From Ustilaginoidea virens (Eukaryota; Ascomycota; Sordariomycetes; Hypocreales; Clavicipitaceae), in NCBI RefSeq assembly GCF_000687475.1, contig NC_057318.1, positions 6,262,001 through 6,326,000 of the forward strand: 64,000 bases of DNA. Reading direction: 5' to 3'. The notes under the pieces are model-generated. The model saw only the letters and a list, made by a program, of their open reading frames with translations, ran no database searches and was not told where the DNA came from. Positions 48,344 to 60,284 of this stretch are shown here, in pieces; the first letter of the stretch is position 1; every line of letters starts with the position of its first letter. The translations under genes were made by a program, and so were the position numbers.

Positions 48344-51300
48344 ATGCCCTTATTAGACTGTAATTCTGCCTTCCTAAAAGAAGAACGGTATAGTGACTAT
48401 ACCTTCTGCGGAATTTTACCGGATACTAGCGCCTCCAGCCTATTTATAGCAGGCATAGGTCAAGTAAGAGCCCTAATAAGATTAATAAAATCTTTAACGA
48501 TTAAGTCAACGGATAAGCAGTATACCATTAATTTCGGAGTAGGCTCTACTATATCCTCTAGTATACTTAATATCCTGATGATATTTAGTAATATCCCCTT
48601 TCATGTTCTTAATAGTAGTACCCCCTTCTTATATTCTATTACGGATATAGATAGGATAGGCGTAAAGCTTAATAATCTTAATAACCTATTTATCTAAAGG
48701 GATATTAAGGTTCTAATTATTAGGAAATAGGGACATCTATAGTGGACTCTTAATGCCACGGATACTATAGCCTTCTATCTATCGTTATAAGAAATCTATT
48801 AGCTATATTATCGATTCGGGCACCCCTCTATTAATAGGCTCTCTAAATTGCTTTAATAGGCTAGTTATAATAATATTAACCGCAATATCATTAAGAGCAT
48901 TACCTATATATGCCATTAATGCTAGATAAACGCAAAGGCACCTAACCGATTTAAGTTCACTCTAAAGGATAACCGCTAATTTAACTATAAGATAATTGTA
49001 AATATCCTTTATATTAATAATCGGCCGGTATTATATATCGTAGATACTATAACAAGCTTCTAGGCGGCTAGGTTCCTCGATCTATAAAAATAGAAGGCCT
49101 AAGATATCTAGAATGCCCTTAAGGAATACTGGATCGATACTTACCTTAGCCCGCCGGATTAGATAGTTTATAATGCTGGACCTAACTTCGCCTCTACCAA
49201 ATTCCGCTATAATGCCCGGCTTCTATCTATTAATATAGATGAAATTCCTATAGAAGCCCATAATAGCATTAGCAAAGTCGAAAGATACCACGCCCTATTA
49301 CGCAGAGCCTATACTATCGTTAATGAAAAAGTAGGCGACCTATTAATAAGGGAATAGAAACTACAGCTAGCTATTAAAGCCGTTAATGATTCTACTGGGC
49401 CTAACGGCCTCGTACCTATATTATTAATCTTTAGAGCGTATCCCCAACTTATAAATGACTTACCCCCTAGCCTATTAGTATTATAATATGCCTTAATATT
49501 ACGAAAGGCTATTAATAAAGCTAGAAAATGCCTCGCTAAGCGATAGGTTCGCAATGCCCTTGCCTAATGGAATGGCCCGGATACCCGGCCTATCTACCGA
49601 CTACCCCTATAGTCAGATATATAGGTATAGAGAGAAAAGGGTGGATGGCACAGGCCGTACCGGCTAATCAGCCTTAATGGTGAGACCTATACCGTACAGA
49701 TGCCATATAGCCTAATTAAATTCTAATCAACGGTTGTTAAACCGTATAACTATAACCTTAATACGGACGATCCCGAAAATATTATCTATGCCGAAAGACC
49801 GGCCCGCCCCAGCAGGCTAAAGGTTAGGATACCGGCTATAGCCGCACTACCAGCACGTATAATATCCGACATTATAATCAATAAGGACTAAGAAGAAGCT
49901 CTTATCAACGCTATAGCTTCTAATACTATTATCAATATCTCCTTCCTTACCGCGAAAGAGTAAGCCAACCTATAGCTTACTAGCTAATTACGCCAGGAAG
50001 GGAAGATTACGACCCCTAAAGCCCCTTTCGAGTAGTCTAACTATATAGAGATAGAAGCACTACAGGCCCGTAATATGTTTAGATTCATTACCTTTAATAT
50101 TAGTTAATATAGAGCCTAACGCTTATTCAACTCACGTATAGTACGGGAAATTAAAGGTAAAGGCACGGATATACTATATAAGAAATCACGACTCGTTATA
50201 TAAGGTTATAGTAATGATAAAAAGCAATTGATATTAATTTAGTCCCCTATAATCCAATAGGCTAGCCAACGGCTACTTATATTATTAGCCCTATTACTAT
50301 AACGCTCTTACAGCCTATTCCTTTAAATATAGGATATCACGTAAGCCTATATGCAGTTATTAACTACCCTTAATCGGTCGATTATCGCCATATTACCCAA
50401 GCAGATAGCTCACTAATATCCTAATAACACTATCATGGAAGTGGTGAAGCTACTGTACGGAATAGCTAAGGCAGGCACCCACTAGTAGGCGATATACTTC
50501 CGGCACTATTGTGAGAAGTTGGGTATAACCACTTCAACCTATAACCCCTATTTGCTAATATCCGCCGGTAATAACCGCACTAATGATACTAACCGTACTA
50601 GCGATACTATATGCTTCGGTATTATAGGAATGCAGACTAATAATACCCTCAGCCTAAGTGACAATACCTTCTTCCAATAGGAAGAATTAGAGCTTACTAA
50701 AGCAGGCTTTAACGCCAAGCCTAAGACGAAGCTATTACTAACCATACCCCTAATATTCAACGGGTGTATACTAACGGCCAATACTAACGGTATAATATTA
50801 CGCCAGAAAGGTCAAAATAAGAAGATCGCGACTATCAATAAGAATGCGCTTACGGCCTAGCATAATTATATCGAATAACGCGCTCGCAGTGCTTATGTGG
50901 CTATAGTCTGCTAGCCTAAGGCGTCTTTCGACCTATCCATCGCGATACAATATTAATAGCCTAACCCTAAGGATATCGTAAGGTTAAATAAGCGCCTTCA
51001 ATAGCAGCGCGATAACCAAGATTATAGCTTACGGTACATCAATTTAGCCCTTTCTATAGCTAAGATCTTTATATTTATTGACGGATCCTTTGCCAACAAT
51101 AAAGATTTAAGCTCCCAGATTGGTTATATAATTGTGCTAGGGAATAAGGCAGATACTGCGAATAACGCCTTCCAGCTAACCGGTAATATCATTACTTACA
51201 GCTCTATAAAGAGCAAGCAGGTAATATATAGCGCACTCGCTTCGGAGCTATATAGTATGGTGCAAGGGGTCGATATCGCATATACGATAGGCACGACCCT

Positions 51301-51560
51301 TAATATAATTACTAGCAGGCTAGGATTACCGAAGATCCCTATAGTTGTATATACGGATTCGTTTTTACTGTACGAATGCCTTATTAAGCTGGGTACTACT
51401 AAGGAAAAGAGGCTTATAATAGATATTATAGCCCTGCGATAATTATACAAGCGCCGGGAGATTTATAAGATCCGTTAGATCAATAGGAATGATAATCTCA
51501 CCGACGCAATAACTAAGGGAACGCCTAACAAAGCCTTTAAGACCTTTATCGACCGAAATT
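48344..51560 (+). pseudogene. CopA A6 pol: protease, integrase, RT, RNase H, broken
   Basis: The protease fragment is open over 117 codons (48344-48697), but its catalytic motif reads LPDTSASSLF, the Gly of DTGA having become Ser. Integrase covers about 48890-49620 with the VERYHALL block near 49278. A linker follows (49690-49880). RT spans about 49930-50700 with IAKAGTH and GITTSTYNPYLLISAG, here uninterrupted by C2. RNase H (about 51058-51450) has FIDGSFANNKDLSSQIGY with the catalytic Asp intact, ASELYSMVQGVD and YTDSFLLYECLIKLG, open over 102 codons from 51134. RNase H is better preserved than in A4. Confidence 0.85.
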
Positions 51561-51897
51561 AGGCTGTTATACATATAGAAGGGTAGGTAAAGAGGCCGGT
51601 CAATATCTGACTACATTTAGAAGGTATTAGTGATGTCATATATGGCAAGTAGGTGGATTTCTTTATGTTTAATACTGCATTTGCCGTTTTTCCTATATTT
51701 ACTGCCGCCCCTTTTTGCCCCTTTATTTTAGCTGCAATATCCAATATACCGGCTGTACGGTATAATGCCGGCCGCGCGGCGCGATAGCGTTATCAACGGC
51801 ATAACCTACCGAGACCGCGCCGCACTTTTCTTTCTATATGTGCGCCTTATATCCTAGCGATTCCGATATTTGCTTCTATAAAAAGAGAAGCTGCCAG
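51561..51897 (+). other. CopA A6 3' UTR with junction hairpin
   Basis: Homologous to 18241-18572. AGCGATTCCGATA (51856-51868) faces the LTR start TATCAGAATCGCT (51898-51910), with one mismatch, around the inner CTTCT/AGAAG stem. Confidence 0.7.
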
Positions 51898-52242
51898 TAT
51901 CAGAATCGCTATCGCAAGGTGCCCAATTGGGCACCAATTAGGCATATTGCGACGAATGTGCCGCACACACCCGTTACGCACGATGTGGCCACTTTTGCCC
52001 CTATGCCCCTAAGCCCGGTAGGGCACGCGGGCAGTCCGGCCCGACCGCGCCAAAGCACGTGACTACGGCACGCACAAAAAGGCCACATCGTGTAATTACT
52101 CTTTTGCTTCCTTTCTTTCCTCTTAGTTAGTCATAGTCATAATCAAAGAAGTAATCATACCTTTAACCGGTGACCTCACGGTACTTAATACCACGCGCGC
52201 AACCCTACGTACAACTGGGTACCCCTTAATGTGATACCAATA
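51898..52242 (+). repeat. 3' LTR of CopA A6
   Basis: 345 bp, ending GTGATACCAATA, followed by the GTAGT duplication. Confidence 0.93.
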
Positions 52243-55200
52243 GTAGTCTTAACCTGTTGGTAATTATATTGAGGATCGTGCCTATTGTATATGCGATATC
52301 GACCCCTTGTATTATACTATATAGCTCCGAAGCGAGTGCGCTGCGCGTTATACGCTTACTTTTTATAGAGCTATAAGTGACGATATTACTTACTAGGTTG
52401 AAGGCATTATCTACTATATCTTTTTCGTTCCCTAGCATAATTATATAACTAATCTAGGAGCTTAAATCTTTATTGTTAGTAAAGGATCCGTTAATAAATA
52501 CAAAGATCTTAGCTATATTAAAGGCTAAATTGATATACCGTAAGCTATAATCCTGGTTATCACGCTGCTATTAAAGGCGCTTATTTAACCTCGCAATATT
52601 CTTAGGGTCAGGTTGCTAGTATTATGCCGCAATAAATAGGTTAAAAGAGGCCTTAGGCTAGCAGACTGTAGCCATATAAGCACCACAAGCGTGTTACTCG
52701 ATATAATTATACTGGGCTGTAGGCGCATTCTTATCGATAGTTGTAATCTTTTTATTTTGCCCTTTCTAGCATAGGGTTATACTATTATTGTTAGCGGTTA
52801 GGATATATCTATTGAATATTAAGGGCACAGTTGGCGATAGCCTCGTCTTAGGCTTGGTGTTAAAGCCTGCCTTAGTAAGCTCTAATTCTTCCCGTTAAAA
52901 AAAGGCATCGTCACTTAGGCCGAGGGTATTATTAGTCTGTATACCCACAATGCCGAAGTATATGGTATCGCCAGTATCGTCGGATATCAATAAATAGGGG
53001 TCATAGGTTGAAGTAGTTATGCCTAACTTCTTATAATAGTGCCAGAAGTATGTCGCCCACTAGTGGGTGCCTGCCTTAGCTATTCCGTATAGTGGCTTTA
53101 CCACTTCTATAATCGTATTATTGGGATATTAATGCGCTATCTGCTTAGGTAGCTTAGCGATAATCGATCTGTTAAGGGTAGTAGATAACTATATATAAGC
53201 CTGTGTGATATCCTATATCTAAAGGAAGAGGCCGTGATACCGCTGTAGTGATAGAGCTATAAATATTAGTAGTCGTTAACTCGCTTATTAAATTGTAGGG
53301 GATTGAGTTAATATTAATCGTTTCTTATTATTACTATGCCTTTGTATAATAAGCCTAGACTTCTTATATAGGGTATTTGTGCCTTTGCCTTTAATTTCCC
53401 GTATTATGCGTAAGTGAAATAGGCATTGGGCTCTATATTGACTGATATTAAAGGTAACGAATCTAAATACATTATAAGCTTATAGTGCTTCTATCTCTAT
53501 ATGGTTAGACTGCTTAAAAGGGGCTCTAGGGGTTATAATCTTCCCTTCCCGGCGTAATTAGCTAGTAAGCTGTAGGTTAGCTTGCTCTTTTGCGGTTAGG
53601 AAAGAGACGTTAATAACGGTATTAGAAGCTATAGTATTAATAAAAGCTTCTTTTTAGTCCTTATTGATTATAACGTTGGATACTACCCTTACTGGTGATA
53701 GTGATAATTGCCTGGCTTGATTAGGCCTAGAAGCTGGCGATGGATATATCGCGGCTGTAGGTATTAATAATATTGCGATTGTAGATATTATTGATAATGT
53801 CGCGACTGTAAGTATTATCGATGATATCTTAGCTGTAGGTATTATTGCGGCTAAAGGTGCGGCTATAGCTGGTATCCTAACTTCTACCCGGCCGGGGCGG
53901 GCCGGGCCTTTAGTATAGACGATATCTTCGGGATTATCCGCACTAGGATTAGTATCACGGTCGGGGTCGTAGTTATATGGCTTAACGACTGTTAACCGGA
54001 ATTTAATAGGGCTATATAGCATTTGCACGATATAGGTCTTACCTTCGAGGCTAATTAGCCGGTACGGCCCGTACTATCTACCTTTTTCTCTCTATATCTG
54101 TATATCTGACTATAGGGGTAGTCGGTAGATAGGCCGCGTATCTAGGCTGTTCTGTTGGGCGAGGGTATCGTAAACTTATCGCCTAGCGAGGCATTTCCTA
54201 GCTTTATTAGTAGCCTTTCGTAATATTAAGGCGCATTATAATACTGATAGGCTAGGGGGTAAGTCATCCGTAAGTCAGGGATATGCTCTAAAGACTAATA
54301 ATATAGGTATTAGGCCGTTAGGCCCAGCAGAATTATTAACGGCTTTAATAGCTAGCTGTAGTTTCTGTTCCCTTATTAATAGGTCGCCTACTTTATTACT
54401 AATGATAGTATAGGCTTTGCATAATAGGGCGTAATATCTCTCGACTTTGCCAATACTGTAGTGGGCTTTGATAGGAATTTTATCCATATTAATAGATAGA
54501 AGCCGGGCATTATAATGGAATTTAGCGGAAGCAAAGTTTGGTCTGGTATTATGGACTATCTAATCCGGTAGGCTAAGGTAAGTATTAATTTAGTATTCCT
54601 TAAGGGCATTTTAAACGTTTTAGGCCTTCTGTTTTTAAGGGTTAAGGAACCTAGCTGCCTAGAAGCTTATTGCGGCATCTATAATATGTAATACCGGCCG
54701 ATTATCAATATATAGGATATCGACGATAATTTTGTAGTTGAACTAGCTAGTATTATTATCTTTAAGGGTGAATTTAAATCGGCTAGGTGCCTTTACATTC
54801 ATCTAGCATTAATAGCATATATAGGTGATCTTCTCGATAATATTGCGGTTAATATCATTATTATACCCGGCCCGTTAAAGTAATTTGGTAAGCTTATTAA
54901 TAGAGGGGTGCCCGAATCGATAATAAAGCTAATAGATTTCCTGTAATAAAAGGTAGAAGGCAGTAGTATCTATAGCATTAAAAGTCCACCATAGATATCC
55001 CTATTTCCTGATAATCGGGACCTTAATATCCCCTTAGATTAATAGGTTATTAATATTATTAAGCTTTACGCCTATCCTATCTATATCCATAATAGAATAT
55101 AGGAAGGGGGTGCTACTATTAAGAATGTGGAAGGGGATATTGCCAAATATCATCGGGATATTTAGTATACCAGAGGATGTAATAAAGCTTGCTCTGAAAT

Positions 55201-55390
55201 TCACTATATACTTCTTATTAATTGTCTCGATGGTTAGGATCTTTATTAATTGCATTAGGGCTTTTGTTTGACCTAGGCCTACTATTAATAGGCCGGAGGC
55301 GCCGGTATCCGGTAGGATTCCACAGAAGGTATAATCACTATAATATTCTTCTTCTAGAAAGGCAGAATTATAGTCTAGTAGTAAGGGCAT
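52243..55390 (-). pseudogene. CopA A5 pol: RNase H, RT, integrase, protease, broken
   Basis: On the minus strand: protease with LPDTGASGLLIVG intact (about 55280-55320), open over 118 codons (55034-55390); integrase (about 54870-54040) with KVERYYALL (about 54430-54460); and a linker at 53654-54028. The linker is longer than in the other copies because of a run of Ile/Thr-rich repeats (about 53740-53870). RT follows (about 53560-52780), then RNase H from about 52540 to 52243, which continues at 44814 and 37582. Nonsense codons are the main damage. Confidence 0.84.
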
Positions 55391-57880
55391 TTAGAAGGGG
55401 TTAATTTGCAGGAAGGCATATCGGCATAATTTATCCTATAAGGCTTATAATATTTCGATAGACGAAGAAGGTGACGGTTCTACTTACTTAGGGGCTAAAA
55501 AATACTAAGTGGCTATAATTTATAGTGTGATAGCATTCTCTGCATCCTATTATGCATTCCTTGCTATTATAACTTCAATATCTTTAATAATATTATTAAA
55601 ATCGGCATCTTTAAGACCTTATGCGGGCCCCTCGTATTCCTATAGGAAAATACGGAATTTCTTATTATTAGGGGCGGTATAGTTAGAACGGTTCTTTAGT
55701 TATTATGCCTTTGATTCTTATTACTTTTTGTTAATATAGTTAGATGACTAATATCTTGATTTATTATAAATAAAGCAACATCTTTAACAGGGCCTAGTTA
55801 GAAGGGCACGATTCTATTATTGCCGTTGAGGGGGTCCGTATTATTAGAGACGTTAATACCGATTATACGGTTGCAATTGACTATATCTACAGTCTATGAA
55901 TAATGCCATATTATCATTAATAATATCGTTAGTATCGTGATATTGTTATTAAAGGAAATGATGCTATTAATTTATATAGACCGACTTATAGATAGAAAGG
56001 GATCGCTATAGGTTAGCGGCAAGGCCTTCGAATATAAGGGCATATCGATATAGCGCTTGGCTACACTTAGGGGTATCCCTTATAGCATTAAGGATTTATC
56101 GGTAAAGCTTTATATTAGCTATAAAGGGGGGAAAAAGACTATAATGTAGGCGTTAAAGTTCTTCTAATAGGATATTAAGGTATTCTAACTTTAACTTATT
56201 AGGATATTTCGCGATAGTTAATTGGAGTGTTATTCTATTCTAATAGTATAAATAGAATTGCTCTATACTCTTATTTTCAAAATGGCTCTTGACTTTACGG
56301 ATTATATCGTCAAAAGTGAGGGTATTGCGAATATATTTAATATTATTAAAGTAATAGGTCTTAGTATTGCCGATTAGTATGATTTGAAAGGCTCTAGCAA
56401 ATGCATAATCGGGCAGTCCTAATAGGCGGTATTTACTCTTAAAGGATGCCACCTTTAATATAAAGAAGTCATCTATCTTACCATTATATCTATCCTCTAT
56501 GCGATAGCTACATAAGAGGTTAGATATCTTCTTCGATATATTATCAAACCTAGCCTTTACATAAGCTCTTTAGGTATAATCTTCTTAGTAATATTATTAT
56601 TCTAGAGGGTATTCCAGAACGGCTTATCGGTAGCCTTACGGTAGGCTAGCGGGATCTCTAGCTAGGTTATCCTATAACCCAGGTCGGTCTAGGTTTACCA
56701 GTCCTCCTATTAAAACTATCCATTTATCGGCCTAAGTAGGCCGATATTAGCGGGAAGGGCCAGGTGTCATGCCTATTTTTAGCATTATCGGATGAGGCGT
56801 TTGGGCCTATAGGCCGCAATACCGCGATTCGTGATATCTGGTATTAGGGGCGGTATTAGCGGCGTTGGCTTAAAGGGTATTATTATCGGGGCCTTCTATT
56901 AAAGGAAGTATATCATCGGGGCCTATAACACGACTTCTGTTGGGTATGCTATAACCTCGAGGGGCATTAAGATAGCCGCCTCGGCTAAGGGTATAATCCC
57001 TCGGTTGATATAATTAATCGGGTCGGTCTTATAGGCTATAATCATCGGCCGTTATATATTATTATTAATAATAGGAGCTCTTTTTTATTTCAAATAGCGG
57101 CCTATTATAAATAGGCGTTTTCCCTTTTAGTTATAGGGACCAGCCCCTTTCTTCATCAATAGGGGCAGGAGTAAGGGCATAAGGCTTTTTTGATATAGAG
57201 GGAGGAACAATAGGTTATTATAACTATAATCGTTCTATTAGTGTAATAAAGTTCCTTAGTGTTAATAGGGCTTATAAGAGCCGTAACGCGAGCCTTAATG
57301 AGGGTATTCGCATAACTATTATAAAGGCTTGTAATAATAATAATGAGGGCCTTATGCGTATATATAAGGGTGTATTTTAAAGCCTTTGGATTTCTTGCTC
57401 GGTATTACCGATAGGTAGTAAGGCTTCCCTATTAGGGTTAAGCCGGGATAGGAATATACTGCAAGCAAATTGCCGGGTTACTTCCTCTAAAAGCTATTAT
57501 AGATTCTGTTGTTATTGAAGGCATTTAAGTAGGGTTGGTATTGTTAGGGAACCCGATACTCCAATATATACGCCGCGTTCCCATAATATTGAGCGGAATT
57601 ACTATAAAACCTGAGCGTTAATACAGCGGAATAGGGCTTTATTCCACCCGCTATAATCTTCGCGGAATTATTCCTAAAGGTTATTATCTAGATAGGTATT
57701 TTCCTCATAGGTATCTATAAGGAACGCGATACAATTATATAGCTGTATATTCATGGCATTATTAGGGTCGATAGGCTCTATAGCGTTAATCTAATTATCG
57801 TTAAAAAATAAGGTAAATCGTTATATCCTCTTAGGTAGCTCTTATAGTTATTGTGATGATGCTATGGTGTTGAGATAAGG
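55391..57880 (-). pseudogene. CopA A5 gag, broken
   Basis: The open piece 56240-56452 (70 codons) contains FKSKYRLLGLPDYAFARAF and NKSIEQFYLYY, the capsid-like block conserved among copies. The zinc knuckle around 55755-55810 is partly decayed. The N-terminal part resembles A2 rather than A4 or A6. The start was not determined. Confidence 0.75.
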
Positions 57881-58236
57881 GTTTGAAAGGGGGGGGGATA
57901 TATTATAGGGAGTGTAAGATTCCCTCTTATAAGGAGTATAAGATTTAAAGGGGGCTTTTAACTATAGTAGTAAAAGAAAGAAAGGGGTAGAATAAGAAGA
58001 GGTTATAAATCATTCTTCCTAGATGCTAAGGGATTTTTAAATATCGTGATATTCAGCGTAAGTTTCTTCCTCGTAATAGACAAGGGGAAGGAGAGGTTAT
58101 AAATCGTTCTCCCTCTAGTTAGCATAGCTAAGAAAGCTTAACTGCCTCTTCGAAATCAATATCTTGCTGATCTATGATGCACCATTTTTTGCGGGATATA
58201 GTTATCTTATAAGTAGTAGTTATCACTACTGATTAG
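57881..58236 (-). other. CopA A5 5' leader
   Basis: This non-coding leader is similar to A2 8060-8501. A G-run (57890-57897) and the box CTAATCAGTAGTG adjoining the LTR (58224-58236) are conserved. Confidence 0.6.
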
Positions 58237-58580
58237 TGTTGATATAAACTCGGGGTACCTAGTTATACGTAGAGTTGCGCGCGTGGTATTGTGTACCGTG
58301 AAGTTACCGGTCAAAGGTATAATTACTTCTTTGATTATAACTAACTATCTAAAAGGAAAGAAAGGAAGCAAAAGAGGGTAATTATATGATGTGGCCTTTT
58401 TGTGCGTGCCGTGGTCATGTGCATCGGCGCAGTCAGGCCGGGCTGCCCGCGTGCCTTACCGGGCTTAGGGGTAAAGGGGCAAAAGGGGCCACATCATGTG
58501 TGCGGCAGTATGCGCGGCACATCCGTTGCAATGTGCCCAATTAGTGCCCACTTGGGCACCTTGCGACAGCGATTCCGATA
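58237..58580 (-). repeat. 5' LTR of CopA A5
   Basis: 344 bp, paired with 36675-37018. It is followed by the ATAAT duplication (58581-58585), where CopB B1 resumes. Confidence 0.93.
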
Positions 58581-58900
58581 ATAATATCTAAACTATTCGC
58601 CTATTAAAGGAGGAATTCTTTAAGCTTATAACGCAGCTTCATTACATAGATATTTATTATTATTAGCTGCGCTAGGAGGTTTAGAAAGGAATAATTGATA
58701 TTATATAGGTTCTAATAGGCAATATAGTCGCTAATGGTTTTATAAAGCCCCTAATAGGCCAGAAATTTGAAATCTTTTACTGGCAGCTTAGGCTCGTTAT
58801 TTTGAAGGGATCTTATAACGCTAGACCGTAATCTTACGATACTAATTTTAATGGTAAGGAAGAGCCTTATAAGGATTAAAAGACGCCCTAAAAATCAGAT
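58581..58900 (+). pseudogene. CopB B1 RNase H C-terminal end
   Basis: This completes the RNase H cut at 36674: QTIRLLKEEFF, HYIDIYYYQLRQEVQ and MVANGFIKPL match the usual copia RNase H ending (HIDIHNHWLRQ..., ADGLTKPL). Interrupted by TAG/TAA near the end (about 58860-58900). Confidence 0.8.
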
Positions 58901-59151
58901 TAAAAAGGGCTTTTTAATAGCTGCATTTATTTCCTATAGAAAATTAGAATCTACGGTTTGTTGCTGTTTTCTTACTTCGTATGTGTGCTATTGGGCCAAT
59001 TTCCCCATAAATAGGTAGCCTATTTAATAACGGCACTATCATTTTGCGCACATCGTTTTAAGTGGATTGATATTTCTACTTATTATCTTGCTTTATATTG
59101 AATTTAGCTATATGGCAGGATATCCTTGAGAAAGTATATCCTGAGGGGGTG
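58901..59151 (+). other. CopB B1 3' UTR with polypurine tract
   Basis: Non-coding, ending in the polypurine tract GAGGGGG (59143-59149) two bases before the LTR. Confidence 0.75.
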
Positions 59152-59347
59152 TGTTAGAGGGAAATTGACTTATCTATAATGTGGATATTGGTCATGTCTG
59201 AGGTCGGATGTACCGAGTTCTCCCTGGATTAGTAGGCCCTTAGGGGTACCCCTTTTCCCACTATAAATAGCTGGGAATATAAGTCTCTTCGAGGAGACTT
59301 GGTTCCTTTAATTAAGCATTATCGCATTTTCCCTGTGCATTCTGACA
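59152..59347 (+). repeat. 3' LTR of CopB B1
   Basis: A 196-bp LTR from TGTTAGAGGG to ATTCTGACA, with perfect TG...CA ends and little RIP damage. It contains the TATA box TATAAATAG (59262-59270) and the paired AGTCTCTTCGAGGAGACTT stem-loop about 20 bases downstream, in the likely leader of the transcript. Confidence 0.94.
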
Positions 59348-59774
59348 GGTACTGAAAAAGGCCGCCAGCCGTCATTCCCCCGTGGTGAATTGATAACGGC
59401 AATGCGGGGCGAAGGTGCCAAGAGTGCCAAGTTGGATCGTCATATTGTGGCAACAGATCATTCACTCTTGAAGAATATCCGAGTCTCCGAGAATCACGTT
59501 ATAGAGGGATCAGGAAGTAGTCCAGATGTCGGCTGAGCGGCCGCTACCAGGCTTTCCTGCTTTTCTTGCCTCTAAAAGTGACTCCTGGCTCGGTACCCGT
59601 ACTCTGTGCCCTGTCCTCACAGGGCAAGTCCCTACCTGCCTAGGGTAGGCGCATGGCAAGCTGTAACACACCTTCTCCGTGAACCCAACTCTCTAGTATC
59701 ACCACCACTTGGGACAAGTGCCGGCAATGGGGGTTGCAGTTGGAAGGCAAAGAGCTTAAGGGACCATCCGGCAG
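59348..59774 (+). other. 427-bp island without obvious RIP or repeat homology
   Basis: This GC-balanced stretch lies between two CopB elements and matches nothing else in the window. CpA and TpG are common in it (for example CATATTGTGGCAACAG), unlike its surroundings. An open frame (59606-59866) begins in it but runs on into the B2 LTR, so I do not call it a gene. Short inverted repeats occur (CCCTGTCCTCACAGGG at 59620-59635, CCTGCCTAGGGTAGG near 59635). No promoter, tRNA or protein family was recognised. It may be single-copy host sequence or part of a structured RNA or element I cannot name. Confidence 0.6.
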
Positions 59775-59970
59775 TATTAGAGGGAAATTGGCTTGTCTGT
59801 AATGTGGATATCGGTTATATCCGAGGTCGGATATGCCGAGTTCCCCCTGGATTAGTAAGCCCTTAGGGGTACCCCCTATCCCACTATAAATAGCTAGGAA
59901 TATAAGTCTCTTAGAGAGGACTTAGTTCCTTTAATTAAGCATTATCGCATTTTCCCTATGTATTCTAATA
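59775..59970 (+). repeat. 5' LTR of CopB B2
   Basis: 196 bp, start TATTAGAGGG (G to A of TG) and end TATTCTAATA (C to T of CA). TATA box TATAAATAG at 59885-59893. Confidence 0.94.
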
Positions 59971-59984
59971 TGGTAGCAATTGCG
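59971..59984 (+). promoter_or_regulatory. CopB primer-binding site
   Basis: TGGTAGCAATTGCG follows the LTR directly. TGGTAGC is the complement of the 3' end of initiator tRNA-Met as used by Ty1-type elements; the agreement stops after about seven bases, perhaps from mutation. This site would prime minus-strand DNA synthesis. Confidence 0.65.
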
Positions 59985-60284
59985 TAAATATCACAATAAA
60001 ACCTTATTGTTATCCCTTACCTTGTGGCCCAGCCTTAAGATCAATTGTTATCTTTATTTTGCTATAAAAGCCACTATTTTCCGGATCCTATTTGAGTAAG
60101 CTTGGGATTCCCCTTTGAATCCGTTAAAAGCATTATTGCTGATATACTCGTGTGGCCTTATTAATCAAAAAAGGAGGTTATTTAGGTGGAAAGTCGCGAT
60201 ATTTCCTTTAAAATTAACTAATAGATATCTTAACCGCTATTTTCGTTAGATTAATTCGTACCCTAAATATCGTTATCAGCGAAA
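59985..60284 (+). other. CopB B2 5' leader
   Basis: A 300-bp non-coding stretch between the primer-binding site and the gag ATG at 60285. Nothing further is recognised. Confidence 0.7.

Larger units (their letters stand above)
44815..52242 (+). mobile_element. CopA copy A6: complete Ty1/copia element inside A5
   Basis: Both 345-bp LTRs (44815-45159 and 51898-52242) and the perfect GTAGT duplication (44810-44814 and 52243-52247) are present. The element is 7428 bp, orientation plus, opposite to its host A5. It carries no later insertion and supplies the unoccupied reference for C2 in A4. Gag and pol are in copia order with many nonsense codons. Subfamily a. Confidence 0.94.
36675..58580 (-). 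mobile_element. CopA copy A5: minus-strand Ty1/copia element carrying Gyp and A6
   Basis: Its LTRs are 36675-37018 (3') and 58237-58580 (5'), each 344 bp. The target duplication ATAAT is perfect (36670-36674 and 58581-58585), and removing A5 rejoins the B1 RNase H frame. The internal sequence is in three pieces: 37019-37582, 44791-44814 and 52243-58236. They are separated by Gyp (duplication ACTAC) and A6 (duplication GTAGT), both inserted within about 20 bp of each other in the RNase H end. The LTR end type and gag place it in subfamily b. Confidence 0.92.
9102..59347 (+). mobile_element. CopB copy B1: Ty1/copia element, host of most insertions, in five pieces
   Basis: Pieces of one CopB element can be threaded by alignment with the B2 copy at 59775-64000 and by its own reading frame. 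They are gag 9102-10275, an inverted piece 19180-19438, a protease piece 26924-27053, integrase/RT/RNase H 33666-36674, and RNase H end, 3' UTR and 3' LTR 58581-59347. Its 5' LTR and start codon are left of the window. Insertions account for the rest: C1 with A4 and C2, C3, Lin, and A5 with Gyp and A6. The polypurine tract GAGGGGG sits just before its 3' LTR. The base after that LTR starts GGTAC, the presumed right-hand target duplication. Confidence 0.85.

Noticed and set aside
59606..59866. An 86-codon gene in the un-RIPped island
   Set aside because: The frame crosses into the B2 LTR at 59775 and has no recognisable domain. Treated as chance.
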